Assembly: GCA_963792365.1 (NCBI GenBank)
Contig: CAWBVW010000004.1
Location: forward strand, 372,001-436,000
Direction: 5' to 3'
Length of the DNA: 64,000 nucleotides
Source: JAOUGY01 sp963792365
GTDB taxonomy: Bacteria; Actinomycetota; Acidimicrobiia; Spongiisociales; ZC4RG35
In this document: positions 8,459 through 17,689 of the stretch, piece after piece
How positions within the stretch are numbered: the stretch's first letter is position 1
Layout of the letters: every line of letters begins with the position of its first letter
The notes under the pieces: model-generated
The model's input: the letters and a program-made list of their open reading frames with translations, nothing else
Told to the model about the DNA's origin: nothing
The model's database searches: none
Translations under genes and position numbers: made by a program

Positions 8459-9346
8459 GTGCTGGCTCTACCTCACGTGGCGTCCGGGAAGGTCCGCGAG
8501 ATCTATTCGATCGACCCTGACCACCTGTTGTTCGTTGCCACCGATCGGATCTCGGCCTACGACGTGATCCTCGAGCCCACCATTCCCGACAAGGGCCGGG
8601 TGCTGACCGGCCTGTCGTTGTTCTTCTTCCGTGCCCTCGATGACGTTGCGAATCACCTTGTGTCGACCGACCTCGGAGCAATCGACTCCTTGACGCAAGA
8701 CGAGCGCCAGGAGCTCGCAGGACGAGCGATGGTCGTGCGAAGGGCTGAGGTGCTGCCCATGGAGTGTGTCGTTCGTGGCTACCTGTACGGTTCGGCGTGG
8801 CGTGAGTACTCGTCGGGCGGCGGTCCCGCCACCGAGCACCTCCCCGGTGGCCTCGAGCTTGCGTCGAGACTCGATGAGCCGATCTTCACACCGGCGAGCA
8901 AGGCGGACAGCGGCCACGACGAGAACCTCACCGAGCGCGAGGCGCGACAGCTCGTCGGGAGCGACGTCTTCGAACGGCTGCGGCGGCTGTCGTTCGACAT
9001 CTACACCCGGGCAGCCGATCTCGCTGCGAGCCGGGGTGTCCTCTTGGCCGACACCAAGTTCGAGTTCGGGATGATCGACGGCCAGATCGCCCTGGTCGAC
9101 GAGGTTCTCACGCCTGATTCATCGCGGTACTGGCCCGCCGACCAGTGGACACCCGGCCGAACGATGCCGAGTTTCGACAAACAGTTCGTGCGGGACTGGC
9201 TCGACTCGACTGGCTGGAATCACGACCCGCCCGCACCCAGACTGCCGGAGGCCGTGGTCCAAGGGACACGATCCAAGTACGTCGAGGCCTACGAGCTCAT
9301 CACACAGAAGGATTTCGGGACATACCTGGAGGGAGAGAAACAATGA
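8459..9346 (+). CDS. purC: Phosphoribosylaminoimidazole-succinocarboxamide synthase
   Basis: PurC joins CAIR and aspartate with ATP to form SAICAR, the substrate of PurB. The 295-residue product has SGKVREIYSIDPDHLLFV, TDRISAYDVI, the ECVVRGYLYGSAW segment, the DTKFEFG motif and the DEVLTPDSSRYW active-site segment. The GTG at 8459 is chosen because homology begins there, although the frame stays open upstream. Its TGA overlaps the purS ATG as ATGA, so translation is probably coupled. First gene of purC-purS-purQ-purL. Confidence 0.97.
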   Translation: MLALPHVASGKVREIYSIDPDHLLFVATDRISAYDVILEPTIPDKGRVLTGLSLFFFRALDDVANHLVSTDLGAIDSLTQDERQELAGRAMVVRRAEVLPMECVVRGYLYGSAWREYSSGGGPATEHLPGGLELASRLDEPIFTPASKADSGHDENLTEREARQLVGSDVFERLRRLSFDIYTRAADLAASRGVLLADTKFEFGMIDGQIALVDEVLTPDSSRYWPADQWTPGRTMPSFDKQFVRDWLDSTGWNHDPPAPRLPEAVVQGTRSKYVEAYELITQKDFGTYLEGEKQ

Positions 9347-9585
9347 GAGTGACGGTGAACATCACGCGCCGTCCCGAGATAGCCGATCCGCAGGGCACGA
9401 CGGTGCTCCGGGCCTTGGCCGATCTCGGGCACGACGGCGTCACCGCCGTACGGATCGACCGGACGGTCCACCTCGAAGTCGACGGATCCGACCCGGCGAA
9501 CGTGAAAGCCGCGGTGGAAGAGATGTGTGCACAACTGCTGGCCAACCCGGTGTTGGAGGACTACGAAGTGGAGGTCGACTCGTGA
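9343..9585 (+). CDS. purS: FGAM synthase subunit PurS
   Basis: PurS is the small structural subunit that bridges PurQ and PurL in formylglycinamidine ribonucleotide synthase. The 80-residue product matches the usual size and pattern: ITRRPEIADPQGTTVLRALA, then VRIDRTVHLEVDG. A strong GGAGGGAGAG-type ribosome site lies in the end of purC. It overlaps purC by 4 bp and purQ by 4 bp. Confidence 0.95.
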   Translation: MRVTVNITRRPEIADPQGTTVLRALADLGHDGVTAVRIDRTVHLEVDGSDPANVKAAVEEMCAQLLANPVLEDYEVEVDS

Positions 9586-10238
9586 GGGCCGCGGTGGTGG
9601 TGTTCCCGGGCACGAATTGCGAACACGACACGGTGTATGCCCTCCGCTCGCTGGGGGCCGAGGCCGACCTCGTCTGGCATCGCGACACCGACCTGTCGGG
9701 CTTCGATGGGGTCGTCCTCCCGGGAGGATTCGCCCACGGCGACTATCTCCGAACGGGAGCCATCGCACGGTTCTCTCCCGTCATGCAGGAAGTGCAACGT
9801 CTGGCGGATGACGGACGGCCCGTGGTCGGTATCTGCAACGGGTTCCAGGTGCTCTGCGAGGCGGGCATGCTCCCAGGCGCATTGATCGCAAACCGTGACC
9901 TTTCGTTCATCTGTCGTCTCTTGGATGTGGAGGTGACCGACACCGACACGGTGTTGACCGCCTCCGCCATGCCGGGTCAACGGCTCCGCATCGCGCTCAA
10001 CTCCTATGAGGGCAACTACGTCGACCCGTCGGGCACGGCTCGGGTGCCGATCAGATACATCGAGGATCCGAACGGAGCCCAAGATCGGGCCGCTGCGGTT
10101 TCCAACGCAACCGGGAACGTGGTGGGAATCATGCCGCATCCCGAGCGGGCGATCGAAGACCTCCTTGGGTCCACCGATGGTCGCGTACTGCTGGATGGTT
10201 TCGTGGCAAGCCTGGCGAAACGACCCAGCCATGCCTGA
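9582..10238 (+). CDS. purQ: FGAM synthase glutaminase subunit PurQ
   Basis: PurQ releases ammonia from glutamine for PurL. The 218-residue product has VVVFPGTNCEHDT, VLPGGFAHGDYLR, the nucleophile in GICNGFQVLCEAGMLPGA and the His-Glu pair in MPHPERA. The GTG at 9582 overlaps the purS stop codon, and the last 8 bases overlap the purL ATG at 10231. Such tight overlaps suggest equimolar synthesis of the S-Q-L complex. Confidence 0.97.
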   Translation: MRAAVVVFPGTNCEHDTVYALRSLGAEADLVWHRDTDLSGFDGVVLPGGFAHGDYLRTGAIARFSPVMQEVQRLADDGRPVVGICNGFQVLCEAGMLPGALIANRDLSFICRLLDVEVTDTDTVLTASAMPGQRLRIALNSYEGNYVDPSGTARVPIRYIEDPNGAQDRAAAVSNATGNVVGIMPHPERAIEDLLGSTDGRVLLDGFVASLAKRPSHA

Positions 10239-12477
10239 TCTCGGACTTGCCCCCGACGAGGACGCATTCGTCCCAGCTCCCGACGTGAACCAGGAGGCGA
10301 TCCACCGCCGCCTCGGCATGACCGATGCCGAGTTCGACTCCGTCTGCGCCATTCTGGGCCGAGACCCGGTGCCCTCGGAGCTGGCCATGTACTCGGTCAT
10401 GTGGTCCGAGCACTGCTCGTACAAGTCTTCCCGTGTCCATCTCAGCCGATTCCCGACCGAAGCGGACTGGGTCGTGGTGGGCCCTGGTGAGAACGCCGGG
10501 GTCATCGACATCGGAGACGGGTGGCTCGCCGCTCTTCGGATCGAAAGCCACAACCATCCGAGCTACGTCGAGCCGTACCAGGGCGCAGCCACCGGCGTCG
10601 GAGGGATTCTGCGGGACGTGTTCACCATGGGGGCACGTCCGATCGCCCTCTGGGATCAGATCCGATTCGGCCCCCTGGACCAAACGAAGAACCGATACCT
10701 GTTCGGAGGCGTGGTCTCCGGCATCGCCGGGTATGGCAACGCCGTGGGCGTTCCCACCGTCGGTGGAGAAGTGGGCTTCGCCGACTGTTACTCGGGCAAC
10801 CCGCTCGTGAACGTGATGTGTCTGGGAATCCTGGAGCGTGAACAACTCGTGCTCGGCACCGCCGGCGCCGATGGCTCCGTCGCGATCCTGCTCGGACGGG
10901 CGACCGGCCGAGACGGGATCGGCGGGGCATCCGTCCTGGCCTCGGCGAGTTTCGACGAGGAGTCGGGCGCCAAGCGGCCGGCAGTACAAGTCGGCGACCC
11001 GTTCGAGGAGAAGAAGCTCATCGAAGCGTGCCTCGAGCTGTACCGAGACGGTCTGGTGGTGGGCGTTCAAGACCTCGGGGCAGCCGGGCTGTCGTGCGCC
11101 ACATCCGAGCCGGCGGCGCGCGCCGGAATGGGCATGGAGGTCGACCTCTCGAACGTGCATGTGCGGGAATCCGGAATGACGGCTCCAGAGCTGCTCATGT
11201 CCGAATCGCAGGAGCGAATGATGGCTTTCGTCGATCCCGCCAAGGTCGACGCAGTGCTCGCCGTGGCATCTCGGTGGGAGATCGACGCCAGTGTCGTCGG
11301 AACGGTGCAGACCGGTGGCGCTCTGCGAGTGTTTCACGACGGCGAGCTCGTAGCCGAGGTCCCGGCCGCGTCGTTGTCCGAGGATGCACCCGTCTACGAC
11401 CGGCCCCTTGGGGAGCCCCACTGGATGGAAGACCTGTGGGCGAAGACGCTGACCTTCATGACGCGCCCTGGAGTCGCAGAGTCGTTGGTGAAACTCCTCG
11501 ACGATCCAAGCCTCGCATCCAAGGCCTGGGTGTACGAACAGTACGACCACATGCTGTTCCTCAACACCGCGGTCCCTCCGGGCAACGACGGCTCGCTCCT
11601 CCGGATTCGGGGGACGAACAAGGGGCTCGCCGCCTCGACCGATGGCAACGGTCAGATGTGCTACCTCGACCCCCGCCGTGGCAGCACCCGCCTCGTGTAC
11701 GAGGCCGCCCTGAACGTTGCCGTGGTTGGAGCTCGCCCGATGGCAGTGGTCGACAACTTGAACTTCGGGAATCCGGAGAAGCCGGAGGTCATGTGGCAGT
11801 TCCGGGAATGCGTCGAAGGCATCTCCGAAGCATGCGAGAGCCTCGGCATACCGGTCATCGGCGGCAACGTCAGCTTCTACAACGAGACGGACGGCGTCGA
11901 CATCTATCCCACACCGGTCGTCGGGCTACTCGGCCTTGCCGAGCCGATCCCCGCCAACCCGCCGAAGCTCGAACGGGTGGAAGCGGGCATGGAACTGTGG
12001 CTGCTCGGCCCGGAGTGGGCGATCAACTTGTCGGGCTCTGCCTTCGAGCGGGTGACGTTTGCTCACGTGGGTGGACGACCAACCGCTCCCGATTCCACGA
12101 TGGCCCGCGCGGCGATCGAGATGGCGCAGAGGATGGTCAACGAAATCGAAGTGCCCGCGCTCCACGACATCTCAGACGGTGGCTTGGCGCTGGCGGTCGC
12201 CGAGATGGCGATCGCCGGTGGAGTGGGCGCCCGCGTGACGTTCCGGGAATGGCGCCATCTGTTCTCCGAGGACCCTCATCGCTTCCTGGCGGCCGTCCCT
12301 CCCGCCATGGCCCAACGAGTACACGATCTCGCCGTAGAGGTCGGGATTCCGGCGGTTCGGATTGGAACCTTCGGAGGGGACGAGATCGCCTTCGAGCAGG
12401 GTGGCATTCGTGCCGTCGTGTCCCTCGAGATGGCCACCGACACCTACCGCAACGCCATCCCTCGCAGGATGCACTGA
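10231..12477 (+). CDS. purL: FGAM synthase subunit PurL (small type)
   Basis: PurL uses ATP and the ammonia from PurQ to convert FGAR to FGAM. The 748-residue length is that of the small PurL that needs PurS and PurQ. Visible marks are SEHCSYKSSR near residue 55, the ATP/substrate segment IESHNHPSYVEPYQGAATG, FGGVVSGIAGYGN, and a second AIRS-like half with IPVIGGNVSFYNE and HDISDGGLALAVAEM. purF, which often follows purL, is not next; a phosphofructokinase gene begins 102 bp later. Confidence 0.98.
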   Translation: MPDLGLAPDEDAFVPAPDVNQEAIHRRLGMTDAEFDSVCAILGRDPVPSELAMYSVMWSEHCSYKSSRVHLSRFPTEADWVVVGPGENAGVIDIGDGWLAALRIESHNHPSYVEPYQGAATGVGGILRDVFTMGARPIALWDQIRFGPLDQTKNRYLFGGVVSGIAGYGNAVGVPTVGGEVGFADCYSGNPLVNVMCLGILEREQLVLGTAGADGSVAILLGRATGRDGIGGASVLASASFDEESGAKRPAVQVGDPFEEKKLIEACLELYRDGLVVGVQDLGAAGLSCATSEPAARAGMGMEVDLSNVHVRESGMTAPELLMSESQERMMAFVDPAKVDAVLAVASRWEIDASVVGTVQTGGALRVFHDGELVAEVPAASLSEDAPVYDRPLGEPHWMEDLWAKTLTFMTRPGVAESLVKLLDDPSLASKAWVYEQYDHMLFLNTAVPPGNDGSLLRIRGTNKGLAASTDGNGQMCYLDPRRGSTRLVYEAALNVAVVGARPMAVVDNLNFGNPEKPEVMWQFRECVEGISEACESLGIPVIGGNVSFYNETDGVDIYPTPVVGLLGLAEPIPANPPKLERVEAGMELWLLGPEWAINLSGSAFERVTFAHVGGRPTAPDSTMARAAIEMAQRMVNEIEVPALHDISDGGLALAVAEMAIAGGVGARVTFREWRHLFSEDPHRFLAAVPPAMAQRVHDLAVEVGIPAVRIGTFGGDEIAFEQGGIRAVVSLEMATDTYRNAIPRRMH

Positions 12478-12579
12478 TCGGACGTTACCGTTCGGAGCGA
12501 CCTTCTGCGGTCTTCCGCTCGAGGGATGGGGTGGGACAGGGTTACAGACCTCACGGCCTGACAGGTAGTCTCGCGGTCG

Positions 12580-13701
12580 ATGTCGAGCAGCATTGGGATA
12601 CTCACCGCAGGGGGCGATTCGCCAGGCCTGAACGCAGCCATCCGAGCGGTGGGCAAGGCGGCGGAGCGGACGTACGGCATGCATGTGATCGGCTTCCGCG
12701 ATGGGTTTCAAGGCCTCATGCAGAACCGACATGTGCGGCTCGATGGAGACTCGCTCTCAGGAATCCTCACCAAGGGTGGGACGATCCTGGGCACCAGTCG
12801 CCTCAAGGTTCACCGAGTCGACGTCGGTGACGGTGAACGCATCGACATGAGGCCGATGATGCAGCGGGTCGTGGAACAACACGATCTCGCAGCGCTGGTC
12901 TGCCTGGGTGGCGGTGGAACCATGAAGAACGCGCTCCGACTGCACAAGGTGGGCGTCCCGGTCATGACCCTTCCGAAGACCATCGACAACGACGTGTTCG
13001 GCACGGACGTGACGTTCGGTTTCGACACCGCCCTCGGAGTTGCGACCGAGGCCATCGACCGTCTGCACTCGACCGCCCACTCCCACCATCGGATCATGGT
13101 GGCGGAGTTGATGGGACACAACACGGGTTGGCTCACGCTCGGAGCCGGATTGGCCGGCGGCGCCGATGCCATCCTGATGCCCGAGATCCCGTACTCCGTG
13201 GAGTCGGTGGCCGAGTCGATCCTTCAGCGCAAAGCAGCCGGGTCGAACTTCTCGATCGTGGCCGTTGCCGAAGGCGCCATGTCGGAGGACGCTCGCGAGC
13301 GGCACGATGATCTCAAGTCGACCATCGACGGAGATGACGATGACGCCGCCGCCGATGCGGAGGAGGAACTGGCAGCTCTGCACGCCAGAGAGCGGCGGTC
13401 GACAGAGCGTCTCGCAGATCGACTCGAGGACGCAACAAAGCTCGAAACGCGAGTGACCATCCTCGGACATGTGCAGAGAGGTGGGATACCATCGTCGGCG
13501 GATCGGCTGCTCGCCACCCGCCTGGGAACAGCAGCAGCCGACGCGATTGCCGACGGAACCACCGGGGTGATGATCGCATCCCGTGACGGCGAGGCAGTGG
13601 CAGTGCCTCTGGAAGATGTCGCAGGACGCCGCAAGAGCATCCCGCTCGACCATCCGTGGATACAGTCGGCTCGACGATTGGGGATCTGCCTTGGAGACTG
13701 A
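12580..13701 (+). CDS. 6-phosphofructokinase family protein with variant active site
   Basis: The 373-residue protein has the PFK fold: GILTAGGDSPGLNAAIR at the N-terminus, the TIDND catalytic segment, ELMGHNTGWL, and GHVQRGGIPSSADR. Compared with E. coli PfkA, the Mg-binding Asp103 is Gly (LGGGGTMKNA), Gly124 is Lys (PKTIDND), and Arg162 is His (MGHNTG). Lys at 124 is often seen in pyrophosphate-dependent and some atypical ATP enzymes, while Gly at 104 fits ATP use, so the phosphoryl donor is uncertain. A charged insert with a run of Asp/Glu (about residues 248-285) precedes the last motif. The gene stands alone before a Crp/Fnr gene. Confidence 0.9.
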   Translation: MSSSIGILTAGGDSPGLNAAIRAVGKAAERTYGMHVIGFRDGFQGLMQNRHVRLDGDSLSGILTKGGTILGTSRLKVHRVDVGDGERIDMRPMMQRVVEQHDLAALVCLGGGGTMKNALRLHKVGVPVMTLPKTIDNDVFGTDVTFGFDTALGVATEAIDRLHSTAHSHHRIMVAELMGHNTGWLTLGAGLAGGADAILMPEIPYSVESVAESILQRKAAGSNFSIVAVAEGAMSEDARERHDDLKSTIDGDDDDAAADAEEELAALHARERRSTERLADRLEDATKLETRVTILGHVQRGGIPSSADRLLATRLGTAAADAIADGTTGVMIASRDGEAVAVPLEDVAGRRKSIPLDHPWIQSARRLGICLGD

Positions 13702-13749
13702 CAGAACCACTGATGCCTGCGCTCGAGCAGCCGGCCACCGGGTCGGCGC

Positions 13750-14433
13750 ATGACCGTCGAGCAATCGCTTCTCAACCCGTTGCGCGAAGCGCTTGGCGGG
13801 ATCGACCCGCCGCCGACCGACGACGACTACCAGGCTCTGGCGGACTGCGGGGAGACCATCGTCTACCGGCCGGGCGATCCGGTGTTCGCCCAGGGCGACC
13901 CGTCGGATTACTGCCACCTCGTCATGCGCGGCGTCGTCGAGCTGTTTCGGTCCACAGACCGCGATCGTGTCATCGCACGCCTGGGTTCTGGGCGCTTCGT
14001 CGGTGACATCGCCGTGATCATGAACGTTCCCTACCTCTCGTCTGCCCGATCCGGAACGTACGCCGAGATCCGGTGGTTCGGGCGCGACGAGCTCATGGAG
14101 GTTCTCAGAACTCGGCCCTCCGTGACGCTGGGCTGGCTGCGATCGGCGATGACCGCCTTGGCCGAAGCCCATGGGCGCCTGGACGTCGTACTCGGTCGAA
14201 CCGCCCGCCAACAGGTGGCCGGAGCACTGTTGGAGGCACCGGTCGACCGCGGCCGAGTCGAGCTCTCCCAGGCGCAACTCGCTGCCATGCTCGGTGTGGG
14301 GCGCCAGACGATCAATCGGGCCTTGGCCGAGCTCATGGCGGAAGGCGTGGTTCAGACCGGGTATCGCTTCATCGAGATCACCGATCGCGAGGGCCTGTCC
14401 GAGCTCTACGACCAGGACCCTAGCGCCGGCTGA
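13750..14433 (+). CDS. Crp/Fnr family transcription regulator
   Basis: The 227-residue protein has an N-terminal cyclic-nucleotide-type beta-roll (about residues 25-140; YRPGDPVFAQGDPSDYCHLV and LGSGRFVGDIAV) and a C-terminal winged helix (about 150-220; LSQAQLAAMLGVGRQTINRA). There is no N-terminal Cys cluster like that of Fnr, so an iron-sulfur sensor is unlikely; whether the pocket binds cAMP is not shown, as the usual Arg/Ser pair is only partly matched (SSARSG). It lies 48 bp after the phosphofructokinase gene, which may be its neighbour in a transcript. Confidence 0.9.
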   Translation: MTVEQSLLNPLREALGGIDPPPTDDDYQALADCGETIVYRPGDPVFAQGDPSDYCHLVMRGVVELFRSTDRDRVIARLGSGRFVGDIAVIMNVPYLSSARSGTYAEIRWFGRDELMEVLRTRPSVTLGWLRSAMTALAEAHGRLDVVLGRTARQQVAGALLEAPVDRGRVELSQAQLAAMLGVGRQTINRALAELMAEGVVQTGYRFIEITDREGLSELYDQDPSAG

Positions 14434-14590
14434 CTTCACCGACGCATCACGCTGCTCCAGGACCACAGAACCGCACATAGACCTTTCGACCCATTGACCC
14501 GAGATTGTCGCCTTTCGTATTGTGTCGACAACCGGTCCAGCAACCAGGGAGTGGGTCCTTGGGGGGTTGCGGCACCGTTCCCGATCCAGC

Positions 14591-15403
14591 TCAGCGTTGG
14601 ATCGCGTCCTCAGGTTGACACGTCCCGCACCACCAGATGGAGCGGCCACCCAGTTCGCTGCGTGCGACCGGTGATTCGCATCGGCGGCAGTCTTCTCCAC
14701 TGCGCTTGTAGACATAGAGCCGGGAGCCAGGCGGAACGTCCTCGAACCGGTCCAAACCAACCTCACCCGGGTCCACTGTGACGATGCGACCGAGCCGCTC
14801 ACCGCGGTCCATCAGGTTCACTGTGAGCGCCCACATGCGCTCCACTTCGTCGGCCGTGAGATCTCGCGCCGGTCGGTGGGGGTTGATCCCGGCCAGGAAC
14901 AGGATCTCGGCCCGATAGACGTTCCCCACGCCCGCCAGCAGCCTCTGGTCCAACAGTGCGGCTCCGATCGGGATCGATCGCCGTGCCAGCCCCATTTGCA
15001 GGCGCCAGAGATCGCCGTCTGCTGGCGCGAGCGGGTCGGGGCCGATGCGCTGGAGTAGGTCGGCTTCGTCCTCGCCGTCCACCAACTCGCAGATCGTTGG
15101 TCCGCTCAGAGCCAGGATGTGGGTTTCGGACCGCCAGGCAATCCGGGCGTTCGGGCTGGGTGTGACCACCGGGCCGACCCTGAATCTGCCGAAGAGCCCT
15201 AGGTGAACGTGAAGGGTTGGCGCCCCGCGCCAGCGGTACAGCAGATGTTTCCCATGGGCGTCGACCCGATCGAGAACCAGCCCATCGAGCACCGCCGCTC
15301 CGTCGGAGAAGCGCCCTTGCGGCGACCACACGGCGAGCCGGGCGCCGCCGAACCTACGGGTCTGCAGTCGGGCAGCTCGATGAATCGTGTGGCCTTCGGG
15401 CAT
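14591..15403 (-). CDS. Fpg/Nei family DNA glycosylase (endonuclease VIII type)
   Basis: These bifunctional enzymes excise oxidised bases and nick the abasic site. The protein (270 residues) starts MPEGHTIHR, so the catalytic Pro2 and Glu3 are present and the His-Thr-Ile pattern fits the Nei side. The helix-two-turn-helix segment is LLDQRLLAGVGNVYRAEILF, and a C-terminal zinc finger is seen as CRRCES and WWCGTCQ. Length is normal. It is convergent with the Crp/Fnr gene. Confidence 0.93.
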   Translation of the reverse strand: MPEGHTIHRAARLQTRRFGGARLAVWSPQGRFSDGAAVLDGLVLDRVDAHGKHLLYRWRGAPTLHVHLGLFGRFRVGPVVTPSPNARIAWRSETHILALSGPTICELVDGEDEADLLQRIGPDPLAPADGDLWRLQMGLARRSIPIGAALLDQRLLAGVGNVYRAEILFLAGINPHRPARDLTADEVERMWALTVNLMDRGERLGRIVTVDPGEVGLDRFEDVPPGSRLYVYKRSGEDCRRCESPVARSELGGRSIWWCGTCQPEDAIQR

Positions 15404-15491
15404 GATCCGAAGCTACGACAAACCCCGAGGAACCGTGAACCGAAGGCTCAGTCGGGCCGCACGCATGATGGTTCACGGAGAGACGGACGCA

Positions 15492-15525
15492 AGGCGGGGG
15501 CCGGCGTTTGAGCCGGCCCCCGCCT
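15492..15525 (-). terminator. Strong hairpin terminator after the haloperoxidase gene
   Basis: A perfect 14-bp GC-rich stem (AGGCGGGGGCCGGC with its complement) closes a six-base loop, 13 bp beyond the haloperoxidase stop codon. There is no clear T run, so it may need Rho or act by structure alone. Confidence 0.7.
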
Positions 15526-15537
15526 CGTGTTCCTCGA

Positions 15538-17445
15538 TCAGCCGCAGAGAGACGCGTTGATCAGGTCGATCTGCCGGGACAGATCTGCGTGTGCGCTCGA
15601 CGAGATACCTTTGTCGAGACGAGCGTCGACATAGCGGTCGAGGCTCCTGAGTCGCCCACATGCTGGAGCCAGATTCCCTCGCACGGAATCAACGGTGATC
15701 AGCTGCACCCGGCGGACCAGATTGCTGCGGATCGTGCGCGAGATCTGTCCGTCGGCGGTACCGGAGATGATCGTCGAGCGAAGCTCGCCGAACGGGTTCC
15801 AGTACACCTCGGCCGTGGCGTACGCCTGCGTGCCGGCTTCACGACCCATCTCCCGGGCGCGCAGGTCTCCGTCCTGGAAGTGGATCCCGCCGTAGCGCCG
15901 CGAGTAGCCCGCTTCGTCCGCCGCCTCCAGGAAGGTGTCCCACGTGAGAACCACGGTGGACGACGGTCCTTCTTCGAAGTGCAGCGTCCCCGGGACCGCC
16001 ACATGCCGGCCGAACACGTCTTCGACCCCATCTCCGTCGTAGTCACGGCCGAGCATGGTCACACCGTCGTACATCGCACCGCTGCCCACGAACGACGTCA
16101 GAACCTCGGCCGATGCCCGACTGAACGAACTGTGGCCGGACACGTACTCCGCGAATCCAGGGGTGACGAACGTCGCGGCCTGATATGGCTTCCAGTCGGC
16201 ACCGTCGATCAGTTGGATTCCTTGATTGGGGCCCGCCCAGGCCAGCACCTCTTGCCCGGCGTACAGGTACGGAATCGCCGTGGCGGGTCGTACGAAGTCG
16301 TAGACGCGCTTTGCGTCCCAGGCCACGATTCCGGCATCCAACACCGCTCCTGTGAGTGCCAGGTACATCTTGACGTCCTGGTCGAGGGTGTGACCGTCTC
16401 TGAGCGACACACCGATGGCCAGCTGCACCCAGTGCCCAGGTGGAGTCCATGTGTGCGGGCCGTCAGCCCAGAACTCTGCGACCACCTTGTGTATATCGTT
16501 GAGCTGGCCACTCGTTGCGAGGACCGCGGCCGCTTGGGAGCGATATGCCTCGTCGTTCGTCGAAACGTTGCCGAGAGCATCCACATACTCCGCGCTCGAG
16601 CCCAGCGCAGGGGGCGCCGGCGGCCGGAACTGAGACCCCGAGGTCAACCCGAAACCATCGACCGAGCCCCAGTGTGGTGTGAGGAATTTCTGGTCCGAAT
16701 AGGTGCTCGGGTCGTCGTCGTCCACCATCGGGTTGCCGTTCTCGTCCAACAGCGAACCATTGGGCACTCGCAGTGGAGTCCACCGATTCGGGTCGAAGTC
16801 GACACCCCAGATGGAGTACGTCGAATACGGGTCTGCGCTGTTGTAGGGCTTGTAGTACTCCGGGTACTCAATCGATGGCACGTCCGCGAAACCGTTGGCT
16901 GCGTTCGAGCCGTCGGCCGACCGCGCCGAGCGAACGGCATTCGCTGCGAGGTTGCCCACGCCGGCCGGTGTGGCCGGATCGGTCGAGGTGCTCAATGGAT
17001 ACCCGTGCAAGTCCATCACCGCATCGAAGATGCCCCGCTGGTTCGGGAAGAGGTACGAGAGCGCATTGTGCGCCGCGTAGCTCACCGCCCGTTCTTTGTT
17101 GGCCAGCGTTCGCTGACCCTGGGGTCGCTTGAGGTCGTATCCGGTGACGGTCCCCAGTGCCAAGCGGTCGTATGCCGCATAGGCGTCGTACATCGACGAC
17201 ATCGTGACGTACATGCGCCAAGTAGTTGCGGTCGGAGCCGGAGGATTGAGCTCGATTGCCATCAACATTGCGTCGACCCAGTCGATCACGATGCTGTGAG
17301 GGTGCGGATTCGGCACGAACGCCGTCTCCTCCGCGGCCGCACCCGGGGCCACGCCGATGATCATTCCCAGCGCGATCAGCGCCGCGGTGACTCGTCCGGC
17401 TCGCCTGCGCCGGCCTCGATTCCGTAGCCCCCACCCATCCCTCAT
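15538..17445 (-). CDS. Secreted vanadium-dependent haloperoxidase (PAP2 superfamily)
   Basis: The 635-residue protein has an Arg-rich N-terminus and a signal peptide ending near AAAEE (residue 40). It carries the vanadate pocket: KRVYDFVRP with Lys and Arg, the YVSGHSSFSRAS motif with the acid-base His438, and SRRYGGIHF with Arg516/517 and His522. These residues bind vanadate in bacterial vanadium haloperoxidases, which oxidise halides with peroxide; the same fold serves acid phosphatases. The ATG at 17445 follows a strong GGGAGGAG ribosome site. It is divergent from an MFS pump with a dyad between them. Export suggests action outside the cell. Confidence 0.9.
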   Translation of the reverse strand: MRDGWGLRNRGRRRRAGRVTAALIALGMIIGVAPGAAAEETAFVPNPHPHSIVIDWVDAMLMAIELNPPAPTATTWRMYVTMSSMYDAYAAYDRLALGTVTGYDLKRPQGQRTLANKERAVSYAAHNALSYLFPNQRGIFDAVMDLHGYPLSTSTDPATPAGVGNLAANAVRSARSADGSNAANGFADVPSIEYPEYYKPYNSADPYSTYSIWGVDFDPNRWTPLRVPNGSLLDENGNPMVDDDDPSTYSDQKFLTPHWGSVDGFGLTSGSQFRPPAPPALGSSAEYVDALGNVSTNDEAYRSQAAAVLATSGQLNDIHKVVAEFWADGPHTWTPPGHWVQLAIGVSLRDGHTLDQDVKMYLALTGAVLDAGIVAWDAKRVYDFVRPATAIPYLYAGQEVLAWAGPNQGIQLIDGADWKPYQAATFVTPGFAEYVSGHSSFSRASAEVLTSFVGSGAMYDGVTMLGRDYDGDGVEDVFGRHVAVPGTLHFEEGPSSTVVLTWDTFLEAADEAGYSRRYGGIHFQDGDLRAREMGREAGTQAYATAEVYWNPFGELRSTIISGTADGQISRTIRSNLVRRVQLITVDSVRGNLAPACGRLRSLDRYVDARLDKGISSSAHADLSRQIDLINASLCG

Positions 17446-17550
17446 GCTCGTCTCCTCCCACTAGACCGTCGCTCCACCGATGCCCAAACCGATGCACCCG
17501 GCAAGGCTCCCCAGCTCGCACTCCCGTCGCGAGTCGACACCCCTCACAGG

Positions 17551-17578
17551 GATGTAATGTCCTAATTCAGACATTCAT
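17551..17578. promoter_or_regulatory. Dyad in the divergent haloperoxidase/MFS promoter region
   Basis: The sequence AATGTC-CTAATTCA-GACATT is an inverted repeat with arms at 17556-17561 and 17570-17575. ATG and CAT extend the arms outward with one unpaired base. It is AT-rich compared with its surroundings and lies about 110 bp from each start codon, as expected for an operator shared by two divergent genes. No regulator gene adjoins it. Confidence 0.5.
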
Positions 17579-17689
17579 AGGGTCCAACTTTCAGGGTGAC
17601 CTGTCAAGCATTTCATTGCCCAAAAAAAGAGGATGCGAACCCACCACGCTTTCAAGTGGACACCGTCGAGAACGGTCCGGATTCAGAGC

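Noticed and set aside
14494..14781. A 95-codon plus-strand frame after the Crp/Fnr gene with a TTGACC/TATTGT-like promoter before it
   Set aside because: Most of it is antisense to the Nei gene, and its product is not protein-like. The promoter-like boxes alone do not support a gene, though a small RNA cannot be excluded.
12757..14802. A 681-codon minus-strand open frame across the phosphofructokinase and Crp/Fnr genes
   Set aside because: It crosses two convincing plus-strand genes and their gap, which real genes rarely do, and its product has no recognisable domain.
15508..17427. A 639-codon open frame on the plus strand opposite the haloperoxidase gene
   Set aside because: It mirrors the haloperoxidase gene, whose motifs, signal peptide and ribosome site are clear; the antisense product is Arg/His-rich and has no family features. 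Long antisense frames are common in high-GC DNA.
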